From the NCBI GenBank assembly GCA_951799445.1, contig OX637287.1:36299724-36363723 (forward strand): a stretch of 64,000 bases of DNA, given 5' to 3'. This document shows positions 1 through 11,230 of the stretch, piece after piece (positions within the stretch are counted from its first letter, which is position 1; the number at the start of each line of letters is the position of its first letter). The position numbers and the translations under genes are program-made. Under the pieces are notes generated by a model, which was given only the letters and a program-made list of their open reading frames with translations, made no database searches and was not told the DNA's origin. Source of the stretch: Pseudisothecium myosuroides (taxonomy: Eukaryota; Streptophyta; Bryopsida; Hypnales; Lembophyllaceae).

Positions 1-2100
1 TGTATTTATGAACCACACCAAACGCCGAGTAAGTGAGTGATATGATTCTCGTCTACAGGTGTTGAAGAGCGCACATGTTTGAGAATTGAGACACCTTGTG
101 TGAGAAATGGGCTCACTCATCAGTCTGTCAGTCACATGTTCATTGCCGGATCGTGATCTGCTACAGTGAAAGGCCGGCCTCAGGGTGCCGAAAATACTCT
201 TCAAGTACAGACTACAGACCACTTCACGACATTATAACTTAATTACTGCAATACTGACTTGCTAAATGAGAGCATGCCCAGTTGCCCACCGCCCTTGTTC
301 AGTAAGTTAATGAATCTGACTCGGACGCTTGGAATCAATAAAGTTAAATGTTCTCCTGTGTTAAGAGGTCCAGTACAGTAAGGTAGGAGGTCCATAAAGC
401 GATCATCTAAGCGCTGAAACTGAATTTTAGGGAGGTAAAACATCTTGAAATATTTTTCAGTAAATTTTCCTTGAAAGACAAGAGGAAATGGCATCTAACC
501 CAAGTTGTTTCATATTTTTTGGAGCTTTGTGGAATTAGTTATGCAATTTTGAAGTTGAAATGCCATAGGGCTCTAAAAGCAACCACCTCCTAGAATGTAC
601 ATTGTTTGTACATTTTGGTACATTGAAGAAAACAAAATGTACCTCTATGTCACGTTTGGTTCAAAATGTCCAATCACAGTTCGAGCCTCCTACCTTATAG
701 TAACTTAGAGCTTGACCATTAGTCTTAGGGAATTTCACCTTGGCAAATCTTACAACAAATTTTCATGTTGTGTTACAAATGGAAATGAATTTCCAAGTTT
801 TTAGAGTTGGAATCGCCTATGCCAAGTTTCATGATACTACAAGTCATTTGAAGATGGAAGAAACTACATTTTAGGAACTCACTGTGGTTTTGTCTATTGT
901 CAAACTAATAGAAAACAAAAAAGTCCAAGTCCAAAGGTTAGAAATTTTTTTTTTATAAGTTGGAAACTTGCCTTCCTCCACTTTTCATGAATCTCCTCCA
1001 AAAAATTTGACGGATAACAATTTTGATTCTCCTCTTGCAACTATTGCCCCATTCTACGTAGAATTCCAAAATTTCTTACCTTAACCCCTAACTGAGGATA
1101 AAGGGTGTTTTGGAAGAGGGAAAGTTCCCAAACTACCAATATTTGATGCATTGTCCGAAATCAAAAATTAATTAATTTTTTTTAAATTTCAACCATACAA
1201 AAGTGTATTAAACACGTAAGGCAATGTGTGGAAAAAAAATTCAGCCCATTTGACTACATGGATTGAAAGATTATAACATTTGCAATTCCAAAAGAAGTTT
1301 ATAATTTGGCCTTGCCCACCAAGGACAATAGACTTTGATCCCCCTTGGCTAAATGTTTTTGCTCTACACAAAAATGAGGATTTTCACCATTCATTAATGT
1401 ATGATGTTAGGTTCACTCATGCAAATTTTAGATGCAACTAAGATGTCTAACTTACTCTAAATCAGCCGAGAATACAAGGTGGTTAAAGAAAACAACCACA
1501 CAATAGCCATTTTTTAGAAATTTCTTGCATGTCATAAAGTCATTTTTTCACAAATCCAAACGGTGAAATGATATAACCCCATGTCTTTTGCAAGTAGAAT
1601 TTTTTGAAGGAAAAAAACCCTAAAACCCACTAACTTTTGCTAATTCAACCTTTGCCACTGTCCATTGCCTTGAAATCTCCTTCATAAATAAAACAAGGTA
1701 GAAAGGAAGATTAACTTCGTCCTAGTCCCTAAATGTCATTTTCTTCATTAAAAAGAATGCAATTCTTAGTCCCATGCTTCAACAATAAATCACCATCATC
1801 ATATTTAGTAGAGATCTAAACAAATTGCTAGTTGCTAAAAAAATCCACAATTGATTGCAAATGGTTTGAATACCACCTTCCAAAAAATACTCAGCATGAA
1901 AAACTAAAAATTAAAAAACCTCTCACATTTTCTTCCCTTTGTGGGTGAAGATTGCCTTGATATCTTTTAAAACATCCTCTATAAGCACACATATGTTTCC
2001 CATTGTAGTTTCAGCAAAATGTATAATACCGTCATAGCAAACCACAAAATTCTTTTTCAAATTTGAAGTTGAGGAGTAATAATATCTGTTACAAATTCTT
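1..2100. other. AT-rich spacer with repeats, no gene seen
   Basis: I see no coding exon here. The stretch holds one TA-flanked inverted-repeat element at 381-695, listed separately. It also holds a diffuse repeat at about 840-1110 whose blocks (a 'cattttagga' motif, then 'cctcttgcaactattgc', then 'aattccaaa') recur in the same order at about 19,290-19,830, where a younger element has split the copy. The sequence TTAACCCCTAA at 1081 resembles the end of the TTAA elements found elsewhere in the window, but I found no partner end. Confidence 0.5.
381..695. mobile_element. TA-flanked MITE, family B, copy 1
   Basis: A 315-bp non-coding element that starts AGGTAGGAGGTCC and ends CCTCCTACCT, with a TA dinucleotide directly outside each end (379-380 and 696-697). 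The interior, including 'acccaagttgtttcatattttttgga' as two adjoining blocks, matches the copy near 10,670-10,939. Short inverted ends plus a TA duplication fit a Tc1/mariner-type miniature element. This is inferred from structure only, since no transposase of that type is visible. Confidence 0.7.
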
Positions 2101-2129
2101 GGTTCTTCATAATTTTATCCTCTCCAAAT

Positions 2130-3050
2130 ATGTACAAGGATTTTATCTAATTACGTACAAGATTAGGAATGCGTCATTGGCCTCTTCTGCTCTTCACCAT
2201 TTCTGCACTAAATCAATACAAATGACAAATATGTTCACCACTACCATGTCCAATAGAAACAAAAAAAACATGGTGCCACCATTTGTGGAATCATTTATGA
2301 GAGCAATATGAAGTGTACAATTGGTCTACAACATCTACACCACACACGTGAGTTGAATATTCCAAGTAGACGGAGAAATTTGGATCCTCCTCCTAATTGC
2401 ACCATTCTTTTGAAGCATGGTCAATTTGGTCACTTCAAGAAATTCCACTAAGTAAAAATTGAATAGGAAGAGTTTGAGTAGAAAGTAAAAGCATTGGTCG
2501 CTTATTCTACCAAATTACACAACTCATGGTTTTTGAATCATGCATATGCCATTCCAATGTTCCTTGAGCACTATGTGCAAAAGATTTAGTCTTTTTCAAT
2601 ACCAATGGTATTCCTACTTGATTTGTCCGTAGAGTTCCCATGGCATAAGTGCGTCTCTCCAATAAAATCTTGAATAGTCCAATAGAAGTGAAACAATTAT
2701 CTGTTGTTATAACGTGGCCTTGTCCTATGTAGCCCAATACAAATTCAACACCACATTGTGTGCTAATGTAGATTTTTGAGTTGCAATTGCTCCTTCTAAT
2801 GCTATGGATTTTCCACAATAAATTTCAAATTGAATCCAAACTTGGAAACAAAGTATGCTAAACACCAAACTTTTATACCCCATGTTTGAGACTTCTTAGG
2901 CATATCTTGCCATAAAAGACAATATGAGCCTTTCTACCTTATCATCATCTCATCTATCGTTGCATGCCATTTTCCCAAATGCCAAGCCCCTTTGCCTGAG
3001 CCTCTAACAACATTTAGCAACCATCAAACTTGTCCTATTTTGTCATATAT
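2130..3050 (-). pseudogene. Decayed piggyBac transposase (DDE_Tnp_1_7)
   Basis: Read on the minus strand, this stretch has the motif order of a piggyBac transposase spread over several frames. A segment ending AWHLGKWHATIDEMMIR (Asp codon near 2,955) runs into MPKKSQTWGIKVW (about 2,900-2,860). After a frame change, GHVITTDNCFTS (Asp near 2,700) leads into a 'GTLRTNQVGIP' block and, beyond a TAG stop at about 2,505, NKRPMLLLST. The third region reads GVDVVDQLYTSYCSHK at about 2,340-2,295. All three Asp regions are therefore recognisable. Stops (after IDEMMIR, after ENP, after CVIW, after CSHK) and at least one frameshift make it non-functional. The conserved CLADS block reads CLAYF. I could not fix the terminal repeats or a TTAA pair around it. 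Confidence 0.82.
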
Positions 3051-3094
3051 AACCTAGTAAATTTTTGTCTAATGCATAAGTTTCAAGATTGAGG

Positions 3095-4115
3095 TGATTG
3101 CAAGAAACACTTGTCCTTTTTTGAATCCCCTTAGCCTCGGACAAATGGTTTTTTACTCATAACTTTTGCGTCACATGTCAATTATTTATCAAATTTGAAA
3201 TAGAGGTGCATATGGTAGTTTTAAACAATGATTAATTTTTCCAATTTTTAAATTATTTTATTATATTTGATAGCCCCCAATTGAATGTCTACCTTTTCCA
3301 TTTAGAAGGGGCTATTACTATTTTCAACCCAAAAATGCAAATTTGAAGGTCAAAATTGGGAAATAAGGATTTTTACTATTGTTACACAAGCCTTCAAAGA
3401 AATTTTCTAAAAACAATAAAGTATCTACATGGTGAATTTCATTAAAATGGTGATATTCCTATGCCATTTTATTAGACCACCCGCTCTAAACATCTAAAAC
3501 AAGTATAGATTTGAGACATCTAAGATTGTTGTAGATTTTACATGTCTAGAAACTTTATTGATTTAAGATCGATTAAACTAAAAATCTAGGACTAGTATAG
3601 ATTTAAGATATCTAAAATGAATGTAGATTTAAGAAATGTAAAACAACTGTAGATTTCAAACTAGCCGTTCTAAACTATTAAAGTGCCAAAGTCAAGGAAT
3701 ATTGTCATTTTAATGAAATTTGCCATCCACCTTCTACATGTGCTCAAAGTACACTATCTTTGTGCAAGTGCAAGGAATACAAATTTTTTTCTCCAAATAA
3801 ACAAATGGTTGAGAAGAAACATTTCAAAGTTAGAAAAAATGAAAAAGATTTAGTTTTTTTAAATTTATTTTTCTATTTTTAAGAAATCAAACATCAAAGT
3901 ATCTATTTTTTTGGCATTTTCCATCACTCTTTTTTGTGTATAAATTTAAGAGATAAAATTTTCTAGGTTTGAATTTTTTCACACATTCTATTTTAAATGC
4001 TTTACAAATTATCCATATTTTATTTCATTTAAAAAAAATTATTACAAAAGCCACAATGCTCACTAAAATAGGCCATTTTGAGACTACAATGGCAGGTGTT
4101 TATTTGCAACAATCT
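3095..4115. repeat. Long inverted-end repeat, family F, copy 1
   Basis: Begins with GGTGATTGCAAGAAACACTT and ends near GGTGTTTATTTGCAACAA, a weak inverted match. The interior block 'gatagcccccaa' and the following AT-rich text recur in the better preserved copy at 16,790-17,520, and part of it lies inverted at about 44,870-45,365. The copy has been interrupted by the smaller element at 3,429-3,726. It has no coding content and is probably a non-autonomous DNA transposon. Confidence 0.55.
3429..3726. mobile_element. Small inverted-repeat element with internal tandem repeats, nested in family F
   Basis: Two 31-bp ends (3,429-3,459 and 3,696-3,726) are imperfect inverted copies sharing ATTTCATTAAAATG. 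Between them lies a decayed tandem array of roughly 30-36-bp units containing 'tagatttaaga' followed by 'atctaaaa' (about 3,490-3,660). The element splits the family F copy around it and so is younger than that copy. Confidence 0.6.
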
Positions 4116-5340
4116 ATTGATAATATGTAAGCATCTCATCAAGGCTTCAAATCTCTCCCTAGTCACAATGTTCGAGATAGTTGGACAATGAAATATAAAC
4201 CCTCTTTAAAAAACCCATGTAAATCCCATTTTTAACCTTCTTATAACTTGAGATTAGGTTGCTTTCTTAAATCCATGTATAAAAGTATTTCTAAGAAGGC
4301 CTTTAAGTTAGGCACTATCAAATCCTCCCAATCCTTGCCCCCCATGCATTTTCCATCTCAACCAATGTTTATAGCATAAGAGAAGGCTTCCAATACAACT
4401 GCTCGTAAAACATGAAAAGGCCAAAAAAATTCAAACAATCCAAGCATTGTAGGCATGCTATTTCAAAAAGATAAGAACCCATTATTCTTGTAAAATTATA
4501 GGACTCAAGATTGTATGATACATGATTTATATTCTATGTGCCATCCTCGTACAAATGTTTGATGTTTTATTTATTATTTTATTATTATTGTAAAACTTAT
4601 TGATGTGGAGTTGCTTGTGTCATTTTGTATTAGCAATGTAAATTTCAAAGTATATATAGCAAATAGTGATAAAAAGAAAGTGGCATAGCCATACAAAGAA
4701 AGTAGTATAGTCACACAAAATGGGGGACATGGTCATACAAAGCAAAGAAGAAACATCTAAAATTCAACCCTCTGGAAGTATTGACCCCTATTTTGGGATG
4801 GCAAAGAAATTGACAAGAGATGCAAAATACTAAGTTGTAGAAGGGCAATGGCAAGGTGGAGTTACGGTTCTTTTGGGGTGAATGAATGGAAGCAATTTGC
4901 AAAACTTCATCAATTTTTCTTTCATGCCCATGGTGCCACAAATCTTATAAGAACAATTTTAAGTGTAGTTATTTTATATAGTGACAAAGCATACATTATT
5001 TAAAAAGTACCATTACTCAAGGATTTCACTCAAGGTTCGTTTTAAGAGTTGTAGTAATATTGCTGCCAAAGCTATGTTTGTTAAAATTAATTAGCACCTT
5101 CAAAGTAGTCTTTGGAATTGTCATTAGTTGCATCAGATATATTGTATCTACACTTCAAAAAAATTGCATAAACAGTGGAGTATGTTTCCTATTATTAAAT
5201 TTTGGAGAACTTGTTAACAATTGAAGAAATATATCCAAATTCCATGTGCATTTAATTTTTAGAAACCTTATGAATAAAACTTGAATTTATTAAGTGTTGG
5301 TTATAGGTTTGCTTAGGATTAATTCCAGATTGTAATATTT
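4116..5340. other. AT-rich spacer, nothing supported
   Basis: No exon, RNA gene or clear repeat end could be supported in this stretch. Short open frames are present on both strands but show no recognisable protein motif. Confidence 0.4.
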
Positions 5341-5370
5341 AGATTGCTAACTTTGAAAGGACAAGGCCTA

Positions 5371-5951
5371 TCACTTTAGAAGGCATATTGCAAAAAATGA
5401 TCCAATGTTTGGACCAATAGGTACATTCTCCATTTCTACAAAAATCTTGAAAGTCATCCATTGAGCACTTTTTGGCCTCAATGTAATTTCAAGGTTAATA
5501 ATATGTACATTATTAAATTGCACATTATGAAGCACATATTGTGCAATGTTGTTGTAATTAGGCGTAGTTATTTGAATCCCTAAAAGCCTTAGTCTTTTCA
5601 AGTGTGTTTTTCCTATGAAAAAAGAGCATTGGCTTATAGTTATCTCCAATGAAGCAAATGGTTTTTTTTTGCAAAATCTAAACGCTTATAGATGTTAAAA
5701 GAGCTTGCTTATTAGTATGCATACCAGTTTTGAATGTGAAGTTGGATAAGAGTTGTGAGATTATAACAAGAGTAATGTACATATCCTATTTTTAGTATGT
5801 TTTTCCTCTCTACAATGATTGAGAAATTCGCATATGAGAGTTTTTTGGGATTGGAGGTGACATGAACATTTAGAAATTGTGTTAGCACACTTCCAAAAAC
5901 CTTAAGTTCAAATGAAGAGCTATCAAACTCATTACACAATCTACCTTGCAA
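5371..5951 (-). pseudogene. Possible decayed protein-coding remnant of unknown family
   Basis: Two minus-strand open segments (5,951-5,712 and 5,649-5,371) read more like protein than chance AT-rich frames. The first contains LNVHVTSNPKKLSYANFSI. The second contains TPNYNNIAQYVLHNVQFNN and QWMTFKIFVEMENVPIGPN. The pattern of 'VxSNPxx..Y.N.S..V.R....IG' loosely resembles LEA_2 (water-stress hypersensitive) folds, but I do not recognise the protein with confidence. There is no convincing start or continuous splice structure, and base composition has drifted toward AT, so a dead copy is more likely than a gene. Confidence 0.25.
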
Positions 5952-6566
5952 TTGTTGAAATGCAATTTTTTTTTATAAGTAGCAATCACAAATAACTCCA
6001 AATCAACACTTGGCATGTTTAAATTTTCAATTGTGAAAATCACGAAAACACTTTAGTCTTTCTATTGAGACCATTTTCAAAACAAATGGATATGTATAGT
6101 ACACTTAGAGACAACACTTTCAAAATTCATAACTTTTTCATACAATGTCCAAATAGTGCATCCTAAAGTGCATTGGAATCCTCTTTCACTTGCCAAAGAG
6201 TTGTTAGAAAACTATGTTTCGTAATAATATCTACATTAGTTGCTATTAGTGACAATTAAGGGTGAACTTACCTTCGTAGCTATTTGTTTCAATTTGAAGA
6301 ACAGACTCACAAACATGATTACAGAATGATCTCCATAACCCTTTGTCAGTCTCTCCACTGAATCTAACATTGAAAGCTGCTGTTTATGTCTGTACATTTC
6401 AATGACACTAAATTGGAAATGCTCAACGAATTGGGCACCCAGTCTTTACTGGGTGCCGATAATACTTTGAATACCACTCAAATAATTGCACACACTGTAC
6501 AACACAGCGCACTCTGGCCCTTCACAACAATATGCTTGAAGCATAATATATGAGAATGTTGATTCT

Positions 6567-8749
6567 TCATTTAGCTGAAATTCTTCTAATCTTCTGCACC
6601 CTTTCAGCTTCCACGGACAAATCTTGCAAAACTGCTTTCACTTGATTGCCTAATATGCGAGATAAGTATGAAGCTGCACAATTTTCCACCCACATTGAGT
6701 CTAAGTATTAATGAGCACAAAAGCAGTGAAAGGAAAAAACACTATCCAAACATAAACCTACAATACAACAACAATGGTAACATTTTCGTGCAGACTCGAG
6801 TTCATGTCAGATGGGAGGTACCGGAACAGTGACTGAGATTTTTGAATTTAGATTTATATTTTGCCATGTAGAGAGAAAAACGAGTTCTCACAACTGCTGA
6901 AGAATGTCATGAATGGATGGTGAGATCAGCAACTGATTTCAAACACTCGGTAATTTGAAGTGATACCTAATGGGCCAGGGGGAAGCAGTGACGGCAAAAC
7001 TTCCTGCGTCACCACCACGTTGCAACCCGCAGACTTGCCATTCACCATCCGTGGTTCTATTCCCCAGTAGCCGTTGAACATTTTCAAAAACCCGGGCTCA
7101 TTCCTACACGCACAACAGTCGCACAAGAAAAGAATTAGTCACATCTGATGAATGAGATTACTAAACCCAAATTCATCTAGACTATATAAGCATATGAGAA
7201 CGGTTCCTATTATTGAATGGTGTTAGCTCGAGTGTCGGTTTTTCTTGAATCTTGTTAACAACTGAAACAAGATTCTACATTCTCTTTTCGCATATGTTAT
7301 TTGGACACCGTTCGAATAAACTAAGAATTTGCAAAGTGATGATTATAGATATATCCTAAACTCACATGTTCTTAAGTTGTACATTTAAGACAAGAATTTG
7401 TAGGGATTGATTTTTGCAACCAGGTTGTAATTAAATGTAGTTACCTTAAATCAAACCAATTCATAATAAATACATTTAATCCCATGCCTCTTTCATGTCA
7501 CCATGAATGCAACATCATGATTCACGGTGAAATTTTGCTGCTTGTAGAATTGTCATGAAAGAAGTACTGGGGCTGAAGTAGTTGTGAAGGTGACACTTGT
7601 TGAACTCTTAATATAAATATCACATTTATACGCAACTCCTCCTAACTTAACAATGCGCGACAATAAAAGTATCTCTGAGTGTGTTTTCAATTGAGTACAC
7701 AAGACCATTCCCTATAAATTGGTGAGAAAATGGAAAATATGATACCTAGAATAACGGTATTAAAATAGTTTGGACGAAAAAAGGGACGAAAATTTACAAT
7801 GTTAAGCTGGTAGCAACTGTATAGAGGTAAAACATCCTATTTTAACCACCAACTTTGTCCAATTTCAGTCACTCAATGACATATAAAAGGTGAACGACAT
7901 CCTATGAGTGGTCAGTATAGGACCTTCCCAAATACCGGTACACTCGCATGTACTGGCAATGTGACAAAACTGTAACAAACCATAACAAAATGCTTAAATT
8001 TTACAAGAAATGAGCAATAAATTACAGAGTGTGTCATCAGTGAGAGAGGGTTGAGCATAATCACAATTTGAAAGAAACGGCTCGGTTGGGACGGTCTTCC
8101 TCCACTTTCATTTTCATGTCGAAAGTGCCTGACCAGAAAAGGAGGTTCCAGTGGGCATGCTGCGTCACAAACTTGGCTTGGTCCCGGTACTCCACTTCCA
8201 CTTTGGACACGGTCTTGAAGATTTCCGGGTTTTTTTCATAGTCCGTGAGAATTCCATACGTAATGTCAGCATCCACTGCCATGCTCATGTTCCCCTTGAT
8301 CTCGAAGAACCCGTTCTGTCCATGGAAATCAATCCAAGCACGGTGGTGGTCAGTAAGCATCCCCAAAACAGATGGATCCATATATTTAACCAAAACATTA
8401 AAAACATTCATTTCACACGAAGTGAGGAATGATCAATTTTTACCTTCTTCTCAACCGACACTTCTGCAGGTCCCGTGGTGCCCTGATCACAGGATCTGCA
8501 CAAGTGAATTGTCCATGAGTACTCTATTGCCAAACATATCATCTGAGTCACACAGGATTATAGTCAAGTTCATCATATGGGAGGGAATTCGCAATATTGA
8601 CACATTTTAATTTTCATGACAGACTTCTAGAAAACTTAAACCTTTACCAATCCTAGTTTCAGAGCTTTGTTCAGTTCATTGTCATAATCATCATCGTAAC
8701 GCAGGTTAGAAGGCCGTTGTGAATAAAATGTTTCGTCGGAGCAGTTCGA
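6567..8749 (-). CDS. START-like polyketide cyclase / coenzyme Q-binding lipid-transfer protein (5' end unresolved)
   Basis: Five exons can be joined in phase on the minus strand: 8749-8648, 8482-8444, 8315-8065, 7103-6967 and 6673-6567 (TGA). They give about 211 residues. The product contains NGFFEIKGNMSMAVDADIT, GILTDYEKNPEIF and GFLKMFNGYWGIEP, ending with LASYLSRILGNQVKAVLQDL. This is the pattern of the polyketide cyclase/dehydrase lipid-transport family (PF03364, as in plant plastid proteins of unknown substrate): a helix-grip cavity that binds a lipid or quinone. Four of the junctions use GT-AG; the donor after exon 8315-8065 is a weak GTGATT. The first exon found starts at SNCSDETFYSQRPSN directly after an AG and has no ATG, so at least one 5' exon is missing. 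The family is firm; ligand and compartment are unknown. Confidence 0.78.
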
Positions 8750-9513
8750 CTAACCATATCTCCAGTTCCATGTCACAGTTTTGGCAATCTAAATCGCACC
8801 AACGTAAGGAAATTGAAGTTGTTTGTGATCATTGAAGAAGATCCACCCATTGACGTTAAGGACTAGGAAATGCTTGAGAGCTAGGGGGTAGGGGTGGGGT
8901 CCAAAAAGAGCATTATCAAAATGGAAGACGCTCTACTCGATCCATGTCATTAATATTTGGACTTTCTAATTGACATAAAGACCTAGAATGAAGAGGATTG
9001 TAGTCCTCTTCTGAAGAGCCAATGAAACATTGACGAAGTGGCCTTGACCACTGTACCACGCATTACGGAACTAATATCCCTCGCCACTCCTGATTTCACA
9101 TCAAAATATCACATAACAAGCCCTTGACCACTGTACCACGGGCACAATCTCCTACAAAACGCAACGAGAAGGTGGAAACAAAGCCCAACATAACCCTCTC
9201 CCATCCCTTTCATTGTCACATCACACAATGCAATTAGAAAAGAGGGAGGGAGTTTTACAAAAAGTCTAAACCCCAATCCTCCCCCACTCATGGCCAGAGT
9301 CCCAAAGATTTAACAGTCTTGATTTCGTTTGGAGGATCACGTTCTCCTTTAAGTCGTCAACCCCAAAAAACTTGCGACAATGATCAGTAGTTCAGTACCA
9401 AGCTCCAAACACTACGACTGGAGTAGCCCTGTTTCGCCCATCCAACGAAATTGACATCCTAATAACTTCATGATTCACAGTTTGCAACATGCGGCGCAGA
9501 TGCTCAAATTCAC

Positions 9514-9779
9514 CTGCTGGTCGAGGGAGAAGTGCTTCCACTGCGCGGAGATGTGCTGCCACTGCGCGGAGAAGCCCTTCCGCTGCACTGACTGCGTGGG
9601 GAAGAGCTTCGTGAGCGTCTCTCCGGAGAATTGCAGGGGGAGCCCTCCTTCACATCAATTGGGGCACCACCAGCACCAGCAGAAGCAGCAGCCGCCGCAG
9701 CATCCCTTTGGCGCCTCCCCAGCGCCGGAGATCGTCGCTTGCTCTCGAACGCATCGCCAGAAGGCTTGTTCCGCACCAT
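9514..9779 (-). CDS. Probable first exon: Ala-rich then Ser/Arg/Pro-rich low-complexity N-terminus
   Basis: This is a GC-rich minus-strand frame from an ATG at 9,779, with an in-frame TAG two codons upstream. It encodes about 88 residues: MVRNKPSGDAFESKRRSPAL, a run of Ala/Gly, then SPERRSRSSSPRS and repeats of SPRSGST. It ends at a plausible donor, AG|GTGAAT, at 9,514-9,513. It lies upstream of the START-like gene on the same strand and is the obvious candidate for its missing N-terminus. However, this donor leaves phase 2 and the next known exon needs phase 0, so either a further exon lies between 8,750 and 9,510 or the two are unrelated. The minus strand is preferred because the plus-strand frames give no coherent protein. 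Confidence 0.4.
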
Positions 9780-9819
9780 TCTCAACTATCAAACCCACCG
9801 ACAGACGCTCGCTAGCACA

Positions 9820-10200
9820 CTCAGCAAGAATGCGCTGTGACTGAATGACGAGCTTCTTCAATGTGAATGGTACGTTTTCGACGCCGTCAGAGCTCCATTG
9901 CTTCAAATGGCTGGCGTTCGAGGCTCCCCTCCGAATCGCCACTGACTGAATGCTGCAATTTCTGTCGAAATTCAGAGTCGGAATCGGAGCATACTGTACT
10001 GTACATGGAGCAATGGACGGAAGTCTTCGGTTGGAAGCTTGTGGAGCGCAAGTCCTTGGTGCCGTGCAGAGGAAGGGGACGAAAGGTCGACGCAGGGAAG
10101 GTGCTGGCTTTGGGGCATGGAGCCAGCGGAGCTCTCATAGGGCGCTTAGACATGCCCAAGCGAGTAGACCGCATGCGTTTATACATGCCACAAGCGAGTC
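9820..10200 (-). promoter_or_regulatory. GC-rich 5' region upstream of the START-like gene
   Basis: Base composition stays exon-like up to about 10,200 and then falls abruptly into the element field. Minus-strand frames include LKKLVIQSQRILAECASERL (about 9,880-9,810) and SDSDSEFRQKLQHSVSGDSE (about 10,000-9,940), but they are in different phases and I could not splice them. The region is probably 5' UTR or promoter, or part of unresolved 5' exons. Confidence 0.3.
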
Positions 10201-10218
10201 AAGTCACTTCATAAGGTA

Positions 10219-10490
10219 AGGTGGGTACACCCAAAACCGCCACTTTTTGCTACTGAGCCTAGCTACTATTATTAGACTGGTCAAATTTTCATATGCTCTT
10301 GTTGCCAAGTGAAAGGAGGTTCCAACGCACCAGAAAACCCAGCATTTGGATACTGTATGCAAAAGTTATTAAGGAACAAAGTTTGGTTCTAAAATGGTTT
10401 TTTCTACATAGGTACAGAATTGATTTTGGAGATGTATAGAGAGTATAGATGGCGGTTTAAAGTCAGTGGCACATTTGGGTGTACCTACCT
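10219..10490. mobile_element. TA-flanked MITE, family A, copy 1
   Basis: A 272-bp element beginning AGGTGGGTACACCCAAA and ending TTTGGGTGTACCTACCT, with near-perfect inverted ends of about 17 bp and TA on both sides. It is the inverted counterpart of the copies at 33,870-34,139 and 46,099-46,370, matching over its full length. No coding capacity. The TA duplication points to the Tc1/mariner mode of insertion. Confidence 0.85.
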
Positions 10491-10492
10491 TA

Positions 10493-10939
10493 GGAGGTCC
10501 ATAAATGGACCATCTAAAGTAACCGGCTCAGAAAGCGTGCATCTAAGCCCACCTACCTCATCTATGACAGTAGTAGATTTTTCAGAGAATATGTCACCCT
10601 TTCCTAGATAGTGCACACATTTAGAACCCGCACCATTTAAGGACCTCTTACCTTAAGGCCTGGAACTGAATTTGGAGGAGGCTGAACATCTTGAAAAAAA
10701 ATTCAGAAAATTTTCTTTGAAAGACAAGTGGAATTGACATCTGACCCAAGTTGTTTCATATTTTTTGGACCTTTGTGGAATTAGTTACAAAATTTTGAAG
10801 TTGGAAAAAACTGGTCATTTGTGGTCATCAAAAGCGACCACCTCCCGAAATGTGCATAGCCGGTACATTGAAGAAAGCAAAATATACCTATGAGTCGTGT
10901 TTGCTTTTATTGCCCGGTCGGAGTTTGAGCCTCCTACCT
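10493..10939. mobile_element. TA-flanked MITE, family B, copy 2 (expanded)
   Basis: Starts GGAGGTCCATAAA right after the TA that ends the family A copy, and ends CCTCCTACCT followed by TA. The right two-thirds (about 10,670-10,939) matches the element at 381-695. About 130 bp of extra sequence (about 10,510-10,650) separates the left end from that match. It contains 'cacctacctca' and 'acctcttacctta', so another small insertion is likely inside. Confidence 0.65.
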
Positions 10940-10941
10940 TA

Positions 10942-11230
10942 ACATTGTTAACACAACTCATGTATTCCCTCTTGAAAGAGGGATAATTCCTCTCTGGATA
11001 CCAAGGAAGAAATTTAGTTATAATAGAAGCTAACACCATTGGCTACCGAATGCTGACTTTGCCAGACCACGTTAGTATTCTGATGAATCAGCAACAACCT
11101 AATTGGCTGTGGAGACAGTGAATAGTACAGGCACCAATCACCAAGCAATTAATTGGCTAGTTGACTGCTAGGGGGGTCCATGTTTGGGGGGAGCAAAAGG
11201 GACCCTTCAACATTGCTTAATAATGTTATG
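10942..11230. mobile_element. Inverted-end element, family H, copy 1
   Basis: Shares its left block (AACATT... 'agggataatt' ... 'tttagttataat') and its right block ('gggagcaaaaggga' ... 'taataatgttatg') with the better preserved copy at 55,172-55,388 in a cytochrome b561 intron. The ends of that copy are inverted repeats of each other. No coding content; superfamily not determined. Confidence 0.5.

Noticed and set aside
1081..1100. TTAACCCCTAACTGAGG as a piggyBac-type end for the transposase remnant
   Set aside because: No matching AGGGGTTAA end was found on the far side of the remnant.
9470..9844. Plus-strand Cys/His-rich frame resembling a zinc finger (CAEMCCHCAEKPFRC)
   Set aside because: It is the antisense reading of the SPRSGST repeat frame; the spacing does not fit a C2H2 or other finger, and no plus-strand gene structure supports it.
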